Positions 27,562-38,251 are shown, counted from the stretch's first letter. The stretch: 64,000 nucleotides of DNA from an uncultured Clostridia bacterium (GCA_948630815.1 CAPIEU010000004.1:1-64000); one strand, 5' to 3'. Notes: generated by a model from the sequence alone, not told the origin. A program made the numbers and translations.

Positions 27562-28578
27562 ATGTCAGTAAGAGTAGCCATTAATGGTTTTGGACGTATA
27601 GGACGTCTAGCATTTAGACAAATGTTTGGAGCGGAAGGATATGAAATTGTTGCAATAAACGATTTAACAAGTCCAGAAATGCTTGCACATTTATTAAAGT
27701 ACGACTCAGCTCAAAAAAGATATGAAAAAGCAGATACAGTAGTAGCAGGAGAAGATTCAATTACAGTAGATGGAAAAACAATAAAAATATATGCCCAAAA
27801 AGATGCAAAAGATTTGCCTTGGGGAGAAATTGGTGTAGATGTTGTATTAGAATGTACAGGTTTCTACACAACAAAAGAAAAAGCACAGGCACATATTGAT
27901 GCAGGAGCTAAAAAAGTAGTTATATCAGCACCAGCTGGAAAAGATTTACCAACAGTAGTATTTGGTGTAAATGAAAATATTTTAACAAAAGAAGATAAAA
28001 TAATTTCAGCTGCATCATGTACAACAAACTGTTTAGCACCAATGGTAAAAGGATTAAATGATTTTGCTCCAATAGAATCAGGAATAATGACAACAGTTCA
28101 TGCTTATACTGGCGACCAAATGTTACTTGATGGACCTCACAGAAAAGCAGATTTAAGAAGAGCAAGAGCAGCAGCTGTAAATATTGTTCCAAACTCAACA
28201 GGAGCAGCAAAAGCAATTGGACTTGTTATTCCAGAATTAAATGGAAAATTAATAGGATCTGCACAAAGAGTTCCAGTTCCAACAGGTTCATCAGCAATAC
28301 TTGTAGCTGTTGTAAAAGGTGAAGATATTACAGTTGAAAAAATAAACGAACAAATGAAATCTGTAGCAGATGAATCTTATGGATATACAGAAGAGTTATT
28401 AGTATCTTCTGATATTATAGGAATAACATATGGTTCATTATTTGATGCAACACAAACAATGGTAACAAAAGTACAAGAGGGATTGTATCAAGTTCAAGTT
28501 GTTGCTTGGTATGATAATGAAAACTCATATACAAGCCAAATGGTAAGAACAATAAAATATTTTGCAGAATTAGGTTAG
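27562..28578 (+). CDS. gapA: Glyceraldehyde-3-phosphate dehydrogenase
   Basis: This 338-residue NAD-dependent glycolytic enzyme has the N-terminal Rossmann motif [13 protein letters not shown] (8-20), the catalytic Cys in [13 protein letters not shown] (about 150-162), HAYTGDQ (about 179-185) and a C-terminal [12 protein letters not shown]. It converts glyceraldehyde-3-phosphate to 1,3-bisphosphoglycerate. It is separated from pgk by a restriction-modification gene. A terminator (28631-28665) follows. Confidence 0.97.
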   Translation: MSVRVAINGFGRIGRLAFRQMFGAEGYEIVAINDLTSPEMLAHLLKYDSAQKRYEKADTVVAGEDSITVDGKTIKIYAQKDAKDLPWGEIGVDVVLECTGFYTTKEKAQAHIDAGAKKVVISAPAGKDLPTVVFGVNENILTKEDKIISAASCTTNCLAPMVKGLNDFAPIESGIMTTVHAYTGDQMLLDGPHRKADLRRARAAAVNIVPNSTGAAKAIGLVIPELNGKLIGSAQRVPVPTGSSAILVAVVKGEDITVEKINEQMKSVADESYGYTEELLVSSDIIGITYGSLFDATQTMVTKVQEGLYQVQVVAWYDNENSYTSQMVRTIKYFAELG

Positions 28579-28630
28579 TTAAATGAATAACAAATCAAGA
28601 AGCCTTAATACTTTGGCTTTTCATATAATA

Positions 28631-28665
28631 AAAGACAGATAATTTGAAATTATTTGTCTTTTATT
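28631..28665 (+). terminator. Terminator after gapA
   Basis: AAAGACAGATAATTT / ATTATTTGTCTTT stem with short loop, then TTATT. It isolates gapA from the downstream gene. Confidence 0.7.
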
Positions 28666-28706
28666 GTATAATTTACAAAAGATTAGTGGTATATGGAGGA
28701 ATACAT

Positions 28707-31487
28707 ATGATAGGAAACAAACAACAAAAAAGAGCAAAAGAATTTGTAGAATATTGGAAAGATAAAGGATATGAAAAAGGAGAAAGCCAAAAATTTTGGC
28801 TACAATTATTAAATGAAGTATTGGGAATAGAAAAACCAACAGAATTTATAGAATTTGAAGACCAAGTACATATAGATAAAAGTACAGGATTTATAGACGG
28901 ATATATACCAAGTACAAAAATATTAATAGAACAAAAAAGTATAGATAAAGATTTGAAAAAAGGAATAAGACAAGCAGATGGAAACTTACTTACTCCATTT
29001 CAACAAGCTAAAAAATACATTACAGAACTACCACTTTCAAAGCATCCAAAATATGTAATAACTTGTAATTTTAAATCATTTTTAATATATAATATGGAAA
29101 ACCCAAATGGAGAGCCAGAAGAAATATTGTTAAAAGACTTAGAAAAAGAATATTATAGGTTACAATTTATAGTAGATAGTAAAAGTGAAAACCTAAAAAA
29201 AGAGATGGAAGTATCAATACAAGCAGGGGAATTAGTAGGAAAACTATATGAAGAAATATTGCCATTATATAAAGACCCCAATAATGAAGAATCTCTAAAA
29301 AGTTTAAATATGTTATGTGTAAGGCTAGTATTTTGTTTATATGCAGAAGACGCAGGAATATTTGGAAAACGCAATATGTTTCACGACTATTTAGCACGTT
29401 TTGAAGCAATCTATATAAGAGAAGCCCTAATAAAGCTGTTTAAAATATTAGATACAAAAATAGAAGAAAGAGACCCATATTTAACAGAAGAATTAGCAGA
29501 ATTTCCATATGTAAATGGTGGACTATTTGCAGAGGAAAATATAGAAATACCGATGCTAAATGAAAAAGTAAAAGAAATATTACTAACAAAAGCAAGTGAA
29601 AACTTTGACTGGAGCGATATAAGTCCAACCATATTTGGAGCGGTATTTGAAAGCACACTAAATCCAGAAACAAGGCGAAGTGGAGGAATGCACTATACCT
29701 CAATAGAAAACATACATAAAGTAATAGACCCATTATTTTTGGATGAATTAAAGGAAGAACTAGAAGAAATAAAGGAAATAACAGTAATAAAAACAAAAAA
29801 GAAAAAGCTTAGTGAGTTTCAACAAAAAATAGCAAACTTAAAATTCCTAGACCCAGCGTGTGGAAGTGGGAACTTTTTAACAGAGACATATATATCATTA
29901 AGAAAATTAGAAAATGAAGTAATAGAAACCCTAAATAAAGGACAAATAGGAATAGGAGAAGAAAACATATCGCCAATACAAGTATCAATAGGTCAATTTT
30001 ACGGAATAGAAATAAACGATTTTGCAGTAACAGTTGCAAAAACTGCATTATGGATAGCAGAAAGCCAAATGATGAAAGAAACAGAGAAACTATTACATAT
30101 AAACTTAGACTTTTTACCATTAAAAACATATGCAAACATAGTAGAAGCAAATGCTTTAAGAATAGACTGGGAAGAAGTAGTAAAAAAAGAAGAACTTAAC
30201 TATATAATGGGAAATCCACCATTTGTAGGTGCTGCTTGGCAAACAGAAAAACAAAAAAGAGATATTAAAGACTTAAATATATTTGAAAGTAAAGATATTG
30301 ATTATGTCTCAGGGTGGTTTGCTAAAAGTGCTAAATATATTAAAAATACATATATAAAATGTGCATTTGTAGCTACCAATTCTATTTCTCAAGGAGGTCA
30401 AGTGTTATCTATATGGAAAGTTTTAAAGGAAAAATATAATATTCATATTAATTTTGCACATAAAACTTTTATATGGGATAGTGAAGCAAGCCTAAAAGCA
30501 CGTGTACATTGCGTTGTTATAGGCTTTAGTTCAATAGATAATATACAAGATAAAGTGATTTTTGAAAATAATACTAAAAAAATAGTTAAACAAATTAATT
30601 TTTACTTAAATGAAGGACCGATTATTTTTATAGAACCATCATCAAAACCTATTAGCAATGTTCCAGAAATGTTTAGGGGTAATGACCCAGTTGATGGAGG
30701 ATATTTAATATTAACAAAAGAAGAAATGGAAGAATTAATAAAGAAAGAGCCACTAGTACAAAAATTTATTAGACCATATATGATGGGAAAAGATTTTATA
30801 GACAGAAAACCTAGATATTGTATTTGGCTTCAAAATGTAGATATTGCAGAAGTACGAAAATGTAAAAATATTATGGATAGAATAGAAAAAGTTAAAAATT
30901 TTAGATTACAAAGCAAAAGTTCGTCTACTATTAAATTAGCTGATACCCCTATGCTATTTATGAGAAGAAAAGAATATAATAATGGATATGTAGCAATACC
31001 CAAAGTATCTTCACAAAAAAGAAAATATATTCCAATTGATTATTTAGCTGGGAAAATAATTCCAGGTGATAAACTTTTTGTAATAGAAAATTCTACTATA
31101 TATATTTTTGGAATAATTAATTCTAATGTACATATGGCATGGACAAGAGCTATTTGTGGAAGATTAAAAAGTGATTATAGTTATTCAAATACTATTGTTT
31201 ATAATACATTTCCATTTCCAGCTATAACAAAAGTACAAAAAGAAAAAATAGAAAAGACAGCAAAAGGAATACTTGCTGCAAGGGCATTATATCCTAATAA
31301 TTCACTTGCAGATTTATACGATGAACTAACAATGCCACCTGAACTTAGAAAAGCACATCAAGAAAACGATAAGGCAGTAATGGAAAGCTATGGTTTTGAC
31401 TGGAAAAACATGACAGAAAGTGACTGTGTAGCAGAACTTATGAAAATGTATCAAGAAAAAATAAAAGAATTATCTAATAATGCTTAA
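28707..31487 (+). CDS. MmeI-like type II restriction-modification enzyme (single chain)
   Basis: This 926-residue protein combines nuclease, methyltransferase and target recognition. The N-terminal PD-(D/E)xK site shows Asp64 (FIDGY) and EQK at 75-77. Then come an MmeI-type helical spacer, SAM motif I DPACGSGNF at 382-390 and catalytic motif IV NPPF at 503-506 (adenine-N6 type). A target recognition domain covers about 610-830, ending in TMPPELRKAHQENDKAVM. It would cut unmodified DNA and methylate its own site on one strand. The ATG at 28707 has GGAGG upstream. It sits between gapA and pgk, breaking a usual glycolytic cluster. Confidence 0.85.
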   Translation: MIGNKQQKRAKEFVEYWKDKGYEKGESQKFWLQLLNEVLGIEKPTEFIEFEDQVHIDKSTGFIDGYIPSTKILIEQKSIDKDLKKGIRQADGNLLTPFQQAKKYITELPLSKHPKYVITCNFKSFLIYNMENPNGEPEEILLKDLEKEYYRLQFIVDSKSENLKKEMEVSIQAGELVGKLYEEILPLYKDPNNEESLKSLNMLCVRLVFCLYAEDAGIFGKRNMFHDYLARFEAIYIREALIKLFKILDTKIEERDPYLTEELAEFPYVNGGLFAEENIEIPMLNEKVKEILLTKASENFDWSDISPTIFGAVFESTLNPETRRSGGMHYTSIENIHKVIDPLFLDELKEELEEIKEITVIKTKKKKLSEFQQKIANLKFLDPACGSGNFLTETYISLRKLENEVIETLNKGQIGIGEENISPIQVSIGQFYGIEINDFAVTVAKTALWIAESQMMKETEKLLHINLDFLPLKTYANIVEANALRIDWEEVVKKEELNYIMGNPPFVGAAWQTEKQKRDIKDLNIFESKDIDYVSGWFAKSAKYIKNTYIKCAFVATNSISQGGQVLSIWKVLKEKYNIHINFAHKTFIWDSEASLKARVHCVVIGFSSIDNIQDKVIFENNTKKIVKQINFYLNEGPIIFIEPSSKPISNVPEMFRGNDPVDGGYLILTKEEMEELIKKEPLVQKFIRPYMMGKDFIDRKPRYCIWLQNVDIAEVRKCKNIMDRIEKVKNFRLQSKSSSTIKLADTPMLFMRRKEYNNGYVAIPKVSSQKRKYIPIDYLAGKIIPGDKLFVIENSTIYIFGIINSNVHMAWTRAICGRLKSDYSYSNTIVYNTFPFPAITKVQKEKIEKTAKGILAARALYPNNSLADLYDELTMPPELRKAHQENDKAVMESYGFDWKNMTESDCVAELMKMYQEKIKELSNNA

Positions 31488-31544
31488 CGACATATATATT
31501 GGATTACAAGATAACGTTTTTGTACTAAAATCTATTGCAAGCGA

Positions 31545-31570
31545 TGTAGGGGCGGACCTCGTGTCCGCCC
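31545..31570. repeat. TGTAGGGGC hairpin repeat, copy 2
   Basis: TGTAGGGGCGGACCTCGTGT then CCGCCC; GGGCGGA pairs with TCCGCCC. Confidence 0.75.
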
Positions 31571-31600
31571 AGAAAAAACAACAATACAAAATGCAAACAT

Positions 31601-31625
31601 TGTAGGGGCAGTATGGTATACTGCC
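31601..31625. repeat. TGTAGGGGC hairpin repeat, copy 3
   Basis: TGTAGGGGCAGTATGGTATA then CTGCC; GGCAGTAT pairs with ATACTGCC. Confidence 0.75.
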
Positions 31626-31682
31626 TAAGGGTCGCATACCATTTTTAGCCCCCACACTGCATTACTTAATTAAATTTCCCCA

Positions 31683-31710
31683 AAAGAATACTTGAAAAGT
31701 ATTCTTTTTT
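31683..31710 (+). terminator. Intrinsic terminator before pgk
   Basis: AAAGAATACTT GA AAAGTATTCTTTTTT, a perfect 11-bp stem with T-run. Confidence 0.8.
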
Positions 31711-31835
31711 AGTATACAATGGTATTGCTTGATAAAAATAGGATATAATACAGTATGGTGAAATTTACCTATTTTAACCAATTATATTATTAATATTAAA
31801 AAAGAGCATAAACTATGTTCTAGATGGAGGTTTTT

Positions 31836-33020
31836 ATGAATAAAAAAACAGTAAAAGATATTGATGTAAAAGGAAAAAAAGTATTAGTACGCTTAGATTT
31901 TAATGTACCACAAGATGAGAACGGAAATATTACAGATACAAGAAGAATAGTAGCATCATTACCAACTATAAAATATTTAATAGAAAATGGGGCAAAACTT
32001 ATTCTTTGTTCACACCTTGGAAGACCAAAGGGAGAAGTAAAGAAAGAATTTAGCTTAGCACCAGTTGCAAAAGAATTATCTAAAGAATTAGGAGTAGAAG
32101 TAAAACTTGCAGAAGATATAGTAGGTGAAAGTGCAAAAAAATTGGTTGCTAATATGAATGAAAGAGAAGTAGTTTTACTTGAAAATGTACGTTTTGATGC
32201 AAGAGAAGAAAAAAATGATCCAGAAATGGCAAAAGAACTTGCAAGTCTTGCTGAAATTTATGTAAATGACGCCTTTGGAACCTCACATAGAGCACATGCT
32301 TCAACTAGAGGAGTTGCAGATTACTTACCAGCAGTTTCAGGTTTCCTAATTGAAAAAGAAATTGATTTTATGGGAAATGCTTTAGAAAACCCCAAAAGAC
32401 CATTTGTGGCTATTTTAGGAGGAAAAAAAGTTTCAGATAAAATAGGAGTTATAAATAGTTTACTTGAAAAAGTAGATACATTAATGATTGGTGGAGCAAT
32501 GGCATATACTTTCTTTAAGGCACAAGGATATGAAGTTGGAAATTCTATATGCGAATTAGATAAACTAGATTTAGCAAAAGAATTAATGGAAAAAGCAAAA
32601 GCTAAAGGTGTAAAATTTATGCTTCCAATTGATACAAAAATAGGAAAAGAATTTGACAAAGATACAGAGAGTAAAACTGTAAAATATAATGAAATACCAG
32701 CTGGTTGGGAAGGGTTTGATATAGGAGAAGAAACAATAAAATTATATAAAGAAGAATTAAAAAATGCAAAAACAATAGTATGGAATGGACCATTAGGACT
32801 ATTTGAATTTGACCAATTTGCAATAGGAACAAATGAAATTGCAAAAACACTTGCTGACGTAGATGCTATAACAATAATTGGTGGTGGAGATTCGGCAGCA
32901 GCTATAGAAAAAGCAGGATTAGCAGATAAAATGACACACATTTCTACTGGTGGTGGAGCAAGTTTAGAGTTTTTAGAAGGTAAAAAACTACCAGGAATTG
33001 AATGTTTACAAGATAAATAG
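31836..33020 (+). CDS. pgk: Phosphoglycerate kinase
   Basis: This 394-residue monomeric glycolytic enzyme transfers phosphate from 1,3-bisphosphoglycerate to ADP. It has the N-terminal [13 protein letters not shown], the substrate-binding SHLGRPKG, the hinge region [15 protein letters not shown] and the nucleotide-binding [10 protein letters not shown] with a C-terminal [13 protein letters not shown]. The ATG at 31836 is preferred because GGAGG lies just before it; an upstream ATG at 31824 overlaps that site. It leads the pgk-Nudix-tpiA-Uma2-gpmI run. Confidence 0.97.
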   Translation: MNKKTVKDIDVKGKKVLVRLDFNVPQDENGNITDTRRIVASLPTIKYLIENGAKLILCSHLGRPKGEVKKEFSLAPVAKELSKELGVEVKLAEDIVGESAKKLVANMNEREVVLLENVRFDAREEKNDPEMAKELASLAEIYVNDAFGTSHRAHASTRGVADYLPAVSGFLIEKEIDFMGNALENPKRPFVAILGGKKVSDKIGVINSLLEKVDTLMIGGAMAYTFFKAQGYEVGNSICELDKLDLAKELMEKAKAKGVKFMLPIDTKIGKEFDKDTESKTVKYNEIPAGWEGFDIGEETIKLYKEELKNAKTIVWNGPLGLFEFDQFAIGTNEIAKTLADVDAITIIGGGDSAAAIEKAGLADKMTHISTGGGASLEFLEGKKLPGIECLQDK

Positions 33021-33042
33021 AAGTAGGGGAAATGAAAATAGT

Positions 33043-33570
33043 ATGAAAGCTGATAAAGAAGAATTTGTTTCAACGATTGTAACAAATTCACAAGGAAAAA
33101 TTTTTTGTTTTGTAAGAAAAGATGATTTAAAATTAGACCCAGGAAAAAAGGACTTTATTTCTGGGCATATAAAAGAAAATGAACTGCCTATACATGCAAT
33201 GTATAGAGAAATTAACGAAGAAACAGGAATACTTCCAGAAAAAATTATAAAATTTTGGAATTTGGGTGAGATTAATTTACCACATCCATTATTAAAAAAT
33301 AAGAAGTGTCATTTATATTGTATAATGATAAATCATACAATTGAACAATTACAAGAAAGTATAAATAACAAAGCAAAAGATAAAGAATTTAGGGAAATAC
33401 AACAGTTAGATAGCATAGAAGATTTATTAAAAGATATAAAAGATATAACTTCTAATTGGAGGATTTTTTGTTCAACAGAATTAGAAGAAAAAATTAATAT
33501 GGCAATAAAATTTATTAATGATTCAAATATTGGAAAAGAAACATTAGAAAATATTGAAAGTGAGGTTTAG
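33043..33570 (+). CDS. Nudix hydrolase
   Basis: This 175-residue protein contains the Nudix box GHIKENELPIHAMYREINEE then TGI (about 41-63), fitting G-x5-E-x7-REU-x-EE-x-GU. The substrate is unknown. It lies 22 nt after pgk and ends 3 nt before tpiA, so it is almost certainly cotranscribed with glycolytic genes. Confidence 0.8.
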   Translation: MKADKEEFVSTIVTNSQGKIFCFVRKDDLKLDPGKKDFISGHIKENELPIHAMYREINEETGILPEKIIKFWNLGEINLPHPLLKNKKCHLYCIMINHTIEQLQESINNKAKDKEFREIQQLDSIEDLLKDIKDITSNWRIFCSTELEEKINMAIKFINDSNIGKETLENIESEV

Positions 33571-33573
33571 TTT

Positions 33574-34320
33574 ATGAGAAGAAAAGTGATTGCTGGAAAT
33601 TGGAAAATGAATAAAAATCCAGAAGAAGCAAAAAAATTTATGGAGGAATTTGTTCCATTAGTGGAAAATACAGAAAATGAAGTTGTAATTTGTGCTCCAT
33701 ATATAGATTTAAAATGTTTAGTAAAGCATTTTAAAGATACAAATATAAAAATAGGTGCTCAAAATATGCATTGGGAAGAAACAGGAGCATATACTGGTGA
33801 AGTATCAGGTTCTATGCTAAAATCTATTGGTGTAGAATATGTTATTATAGGTCATTCAGAAAGAAGGCAATATTTTGCTGAAACAGATGAAACAGTAAAT
33901 AAAAAAATAAAAGCAGCTTTTAAAAATGAATTAAAACCAATTGTATGTGTTGGAGAAAGTTTAAATGAAAGAGAAGAAGGAAAGACAAAAGAAATAATAA
34001 CAAATCAAACAAAACTTGCATTAGATGGATTAACTAATGAGCAAGTAGAAAACACAATAATTGCATATGAGCCAATTTGGGCAATTGGAACAGGAAAAAC
34101 AGCAACAAGTGAAGATGCAAATAATAGTATTAAAGAAATTCGTGACGAAATTTGTAAAATATATGGACAAAATGTAGCTTCAAGAGTTATAATTCAATAT
34201 GGCGGAAGTGTAAAACCATCGAATGTAAAAGAATTATTTAATACAGAGAATATTGATGGAGCATTAGTTGGAGGAGCAAGCCTAAAACCAGAAGACTTTG
34301 CAGGGATTGTAAATTACTAA
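33574..34320 (+). CDS. tpiA: Triosephosphate isomerase
   Basis: This 248-residue TIM-barrel enzyme interconverts dihydroxyacetone phosphate and glyceraldehyde-3-phosphate. Catalytic Lys is in GNWKMNK (7-13), His in IGHSERR (about 92-98) and Glu in [15 protein letters not shown] (about 163-177), with the phosphate loop YGGSVKP and GALVGGASL. Start GAGGTTTAGTTTATG is coupled to the preceding Nudix gene. Confidence 0.97.
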   Translation: MRRKVIAGNWKMNKNPEEAKKFMEEFVPLVENTENEVVICAPYIDLKCLVKHFKDTNIKIGAQNMHWEETGAYTGEVSGSMLKSIGVEYVIIGHSERRQYFAETDETVNKKIKAAFKNELKPIVCVGESLNEREEGKTKEIITNQTKLALDGLTNEQVENTIIAYEPIWAIGTGKTATSEDANNSIKEIRDEICKIYGQNVASRVIIQYGGSVKPSNVKELFNTENIDGALVGGASLKPEDFAGIVNY

Positions 34321-34367
34321 TATGAAATAAATATAAGGGAAGTATACTAAAAAGGGGGGCTAAATAA

Positions 34368-34970
34368 ATGAAAGAAGAGGAGAAAAAGAATATGGAAAAT
34401 TTAGCTTATAACATTAAAAAGTATACTTATCAAGATTTACTAGAAATTGATGATGGTAAAAGGTATGAAGTAATTGATGGAGTTTTATATGAAATGAGTT
34501 CACCGTCAGTAAATCATCAAGACATAGTAGGTGAATTATATGTTCAACTTCATAATTATTTAAAAGGAAAAAAATGCAAGGTTTTTATTTCACCATTGGA
34601 TGTGTGTTTATCTGGAGTTAAAGAACCTAAAAAGGAATATAATATTGTTGAACCAGATATTATAGTTGTATGTGACGAGAATAAAATTACTGATAAGTGT
34701 ATTATAGGAGCACCAGATATAGCAATAGAAGTTGTTTCTAAATATTCAAGAAAACATGATACATTTATAAAGTTTAATTTATACCAAAAATATGGAGTAA
34801 AAGAATATTGTACTATTGACGCAGAAGCAGAGACAATTTCTCAATATATATTAAATGAAAAAAATATGTACACATTACAAAAAATATATGAAATTACAGA
34901 AGATGTAAAGGTGGCTGTATTAAAAAATTGTACAATATCATTAAAGCAATTATTAAAAGAAACTAAATAG
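34368..34970 (+). CDS. Uma2-family (PD-(D/E)xK) protein
   Basis: This 200-residue protein matches the Uma2/DUF820 family: RYEVIDGVLYEMSSPSVNHQ (about 31-50), SPLDVCL, then EPDIIVVC (about 95-102) and IAIEVVSKYSR (about 118-128), which supply the Asp and E-x-(S/K) of a nuclease-like fold. The physiological role of the family is poorly known. GGGGGG lies before the ATG at 34368; an internal ATG at 34392 is possible. It sits within the glycolytic run. Confidence 0.8.
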   Translation: MKEEEKKNMENLAYNIKKYTYQDLLEIDDGKRYEVIDGVLYEMSSPSVNHQDIVGELYVQLHNYLKGKKCKVFISPLDVCLSGVKEPKKEYNIVEPDIIVVCDENKITDKCIIGAPDIAIEVVSKYSRKHDTFIKFNLYQKYGVKEYCTIDAEAETISQYILNEKNMYTLQKIYEITEDVKVAVLKNCTISLKQLLKETK

Positions 34971-35005
34971 TAACATAAAGAAAATAAAAGGAAGGTAATA
35001 AATTT

Positions 35006-36538
35006 ATGGAAAACAAATTGACAATGCTAATGATTTTAGATGGATTTGGAGAAAACACAAATGAGAAAGGAAATGCAGTAAAACAAGCTAGAACTCCTAA
35101 TATTGATAAATTAATGAAGATGTGGCCAACAACAGATATTTATACAAGCGGTTTAAATGTAGGACTTCCAGAGGGACAAATGGGAAATTCAGAAGTAGGA
35201 CATACAAATATTGGAGCAGGAAGAATTGTATATCAAGAACTGACAAGAATTACAAAATCAATTGAAGATGGAGATTTCTTTAGTGTAGAAGAGTTTAGTG
35301 AAGCAGCAGAAAATTGCAAAAAGAATAATTCTAGTTTACACATAATGGGATTATTATCAGATGGTGGAGTTCACAGTCATATACGTCACTTATATGCATT
35401 ACTTGAACTTGCAAAAAGAAAAGGAATTGAACAGGTATATGTACATTGTTTCTTAGATGGAAGAGATACACCACCAGCATCAGCAGAAAGCTATATTACA
35501 AAATTAGAAGAAAAAATGAAAGAAAAAGAAATTGGTAAAATTGCAAGCATTACTGGTAGATTTTACGCAATGGATAGAGATAAAAGATGGGAAAGAGTAA
35601 AAAAAGCATATGATGCTTTAGTAAATGGCGTTGGAGAAAAATATCAAACTGCAACAGCTGCAATAGAAGCGTCTTATCAAAAAGAAGTATTTGATGAATT
35701 TGTAGAGCCAACTTTAATTTGTAATGGAGATACACCAGTTGCTACAATTGATAAAAATGATTCTGTAGTATTCTTTAACTTTAGACCAGATAGAGCACGA
35801 GAACTTACAAGAGCATTAGTAGATGATAAATTTGATGGATTTGAAAATAAAAATTTAAACTTATATTTTGTATGTATGACTCCATATGATGAAACAATGC
35901 CAAATGTCCATATTGCATTTAAAAAAGAAGCTCTAAGTAATACCTTTGGAGAATATATAAGCAATATTGGTTTAAAACAACTTCGTATTGCAGAAACAGA
36001 AAAATATGCACATGTCACATTCTTCTTTAATGGAGGAGAAGAAAAACAATATAATGGCGAAGATAGGATATTAATACCATCTCCAAAAGTAGAAACCTAT
36101 GATTTAAAACCAGAAATGAGTGCATATGAAGTAACAGATAAAGTATTAGAAGCAATTAAAAGTGAAAAATATAATACAATAATACTAAATTATGCAAATC
36201 CAGATATGGTAGGGCATACAGGAAATTTAGAAGCAGCAGTGAAAGCAATAGAAACAATAGATGAATGTGTAGGTAAAGTAGTAGAAGCTGTACAAGAAAA
36301 AAATGGAGTATTACTTATAACAGCAGACCATGGAAATGCAGAACAAATGATAGATTATAAAACAGGAGAGCCACATACAGCCCATACAACAAACCCTGTT
36401 CCATTAATACTAGTTGGAATGGATGATGCTAAATTAAAACCAGGAAAATTAGCAGATCTTGCACCAACAATGTTAGATATTATGAATTTAGAAAAGCCTG
36501 AGGAAATGACAGGAGAAAGTATAATTGTAAAAGAGTAG
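35006..36538 (+). CDS. gpmI: Cofactor-independent phosphoglycerate mutase
   Basis: This 510-residue metal-dependent enzyme converts 3- to 2-phosphoglycerate. It shows [10 protein letters not shown] at the start, the catalytic Ser in [15 protein letters not shown] (about 60-74), [22 protein letters not shown] and the metal-binding [10 protein letters not shown] with THTTNPVP near the end. Length is normal. It ends the glycolytic run. Confidence 0.97.
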   Translation: MENKLTMLMILDGFGENTNEKGNAVKQARTPNIDKLMKMWPTTDIYTSGLNVGLPEGQMGNSEVGHTNIGAGRIVYQELTRITKSIEDGDFFSVEEFSEAAENCKKNNSSLHIMGLLSDGGVHSHIRHLYALLELAKRKGIEQVYVHCFLDGRDTPPASAESYITKLEEKMKEKEIGKIASITGRFYAMDRDKRWERVKKAYDALVNGVGEKYQTATAAIEASYQKEVFDEFVEPTLICNGDTPVATIDKNDSVVFFNFRPDRARELTRALVDDKFDGFENKNLNLYFVCMTPYDETMPNVHIAFKKEALSNTFGEYISNIGLKQLRIAETEKYAHVTFFFNGGEEKQYNGEDRILIPSPKVETYDLKPEMSAYEVTDKVLEAIKSEKYNTIILNYANPDMVGHTGNLEAAVKAIETIDECVGKVVEAVQEKNGVLLITADHGNAEQMIDYKTGEPHTAHTTNPVPLILVGMDDAKLKPGKLADLAPTMLDIMNLEKPEEMTGESIIVKE

Positions 36539-36548
36539 AGAGGAAAAT

Positions 36549-37212
36549 ATGTTTGTAACATCTAATATAAGAAAAATATATGCGAAAATACAGAGTGAAT
36601 TATTTTATATGCTTCCAGAAAAGTGGGAGAGTGTATATTTGTATGCCTCTGTATTAGAACATTTTAGTAATGTACAAACAGGCGAAATGTTTTTCTATTA
36701 CTATCCTAAAAGTGTATTAAAAAAGAATCCTGTAAATGTATATGAAGTGCCAAGCAAATTTAATATGGATGAAAAAACTTACTTAAAACTTGCTGAAAAT
36801 TTATACCAAGAAATAAAAAAATTACGTTTAGAGCAAATTAGAATGGGTGAAAAGCAATGGTCGAATATAACCATATCAATTGAAAATTTAAAATTTACTG
36901 TGGAATATAATTATGATGATTTAGTAAATTCTAAATATACAAGTAATGATAGACATCTTATCTTTAGATATAAATATCTAAAAATACCATTATCAAGTTA
37001 TTCAAAAAAAGATAGAAGAATGATAGAAAAATATTTACAAGAAGAGGAATATCATAATAAGAATATTACTACATATAATGAAGGGATTTATAGAAAGCCT
37101 ATAAGCAGAATTGGTGAATACTATACTTGCCTACGGCAAAAGTGAAGAGCAAGAAGTGGGAAATGAAGAAGAGGAAAATATACAAATAAAAAGTCAAATA
37201 TTAAAAATATAA
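36549..37212 (+). CDS. YezG/DUF600-like protein, joined through a +1 shift at CGG
   Basis: The first 195 residues resemble the YezG (DUF600) family, several of which are immunity proteins for secreted toxins: IRKIYAKIQSELFYMLPEKW, EMFFYYYPKS, and FRYKYLKIPLSSYSKKDR. At codon 196 CTA CGG CAA is followed by a stop 3 codons later. Skipping the C gives GGC AAA AGT and 24 further codons of acidic tail (SEEQEVGNEEEENIQ), ending at 37210-37212; the joined length is 220. The extension is low complexity, so this site is weaker evidence than hrcA or secA. It starts 10 nt after gpmI. Confidence 0.7.
37134..37136 (+). other. CGG +1 recoding site 4
   Basis: CTA CGG CAA AAG TGA in frame; CTA (C) GGC continues 25 codons. 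Confidence 0.6.
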
Positions 37213-37388
37213 AAAGATAGGCATCATACGATGCCTACCTTTAGTGTGCGCCACACCAGTTTGTCTTTAGGGGTAGAAAGTACATCTACCAATTACTAAA
37301 AATCGGATTTGAAGCCGCATAGCAATTCTCCCTTCAGCATATATTTAATATATAACTAAATTATAACATATTTAACTATATATGTAAA
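37206..37388 (-). ncRNA. Unassigned minus-strand small RNA with promoter and terminator
   Basis: On the minus strand TTTACA (37388-37383), 17 nt, TATAAT (37365-37360) predicts a start near 37353. The transcript of about 150 nt has hairpins GGTAGA/TCTACC and GTGTG/CACAC. It ends in a strong terminator, GGTAGGCATC GTAT GATGCCTATC then TTTTTAT (37216-37239). No open frame of note. It lies between two plus-strand genes and fits no RNA family I can name. Confidence 0.6.
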
Positions 37389-37555
37389 TAAGAAAACAAG
37401 TAATATAAATTTACAGCGAAATAAAAGAAGAAATATTAATAAAAAAGTCATATTTTGTATTGAAACTTTTATATTTTAGTAATATAATATTAAAGTAATG
37501 AATAAGAAAGCTGTAAATATGAATAAGACGATTATATGAAAGGAGAAATGAAAAA

Positions 37556-38248
37556 ATGATTTATTCAAAAGAAGTAGAAGAAATGTGTCCAGTAGCAAAA
37601 GGAGTAGACCATGGACCAGCACCAATTCCAGAAGAAGGAAAATGGGTGAAATCAAAAGAAATTAAAGATATATCAGGATTAACACACGGTATTGGTTGGT
37701 GTGCACCACAACAAGGAGCGTGTAAACTAACATTAAATGTAAAAGAAGGAGTTATTCAAGAGGCATTAGTTGAAACAATAGGATGTTCAGGAATGACACA
37801 TTCAGCAGCAATGGCTGGAGAAATTTTAGTAGGAAAAACAATACTTGAAGCATTAAATACAGACCTTGTTTGTGACGCTATAAATACTGCTATGAGAGAA
37901 TTATTCTTACAAATAGTATATGGTAGAACACAATCTGCTTTTTCAGAAGGAGGACTTCCAATAGGAGCTGGGCTTGAAGATTTAGGAAAAGGAACAAGAT
38001 CTCAAGTAGGTACAATTTATTCAACACTTTCAAAAGGACCAAGATACCTAGAGCTTGCAGAAGGATACATAGTAGAAATTGGTTTAGACAAAGATAACCA
38101 AATTATAGGATACAAATATGTAAACTTAGGAAAAATGATGGAAAACATTAAAAAAGGAATTGAACCAACAGAAGCAATTGAAAAAGCAAGTGGAAAATAT
38201 GGAAGATTTGATGAAGCAGTTAAGAAGATAGACCCTAGAAAAGAATAA
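37556..38248 (+). CDS. NifU-like iron-sulfur scaffold partner of GGGtGRT protein
   Basis: This 230-residue protein resembles NifU/IscU-type scaffold proteins: Cys in MCPVAKG (11), GWCAPQQGACKLTL (about 49-62) and ETIGCSGMTH (about 74-83), then AMAGEILVGKT. It is consistently found next to a gene for a GGGtGRT protein, as here. A role in cluster assembly or transfer is inferred from the fold; the pathway is unknown. AAGGAG precedes the start. Confidence 0.75.
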   Translation: MIYSKEVEEMCPVAKGVDHGPAPIPEEGKWVKSKEIKDISGLTHGIGWCAPQQGACKLTLNVKEGVIQEALVETIGCSGMTHSAAMAGEILVGKTILEALNTDLVCDAINTAMRELFLQIVYGRTQSAFSEGGLPIGAGLEDLGKGTRSQVGTIYSTLSKGPRYLELAEGYIVEIGLDKDNQIIGYKYVNLGKMMENIKKGIEPTEAIEKASGKYGRFDEAVKKIDPRKE

Positions 38249-38251
38249 AAA

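Larger units (their letters stand above)
31488..31682. other. Intergenic region with two TGTAGGGGC repeats
   Basis: Copies at 31545-31570 and 31601-31625. The second also carries GGTATACTG/CATACCAT pairing. No gene seen up to pgk apart from the terminator listed next. Confidence 0.6.

Noticed and set aside
32321..33091. Long open frame (256 codons) on the minus strand
   Set aside because: It is the antisense shadow of pgk; AT-rich codon use gives long Ser/Phe-rich frames opposite true genes.
37290..37330. tRNA-like T-arm (GGCTTCAAATCC) on the minus strand
   Set aside because: No acceptor stem or D and anticodon arms of the right spacing can be drawn; the sequence belongs to the small RNA candidate.
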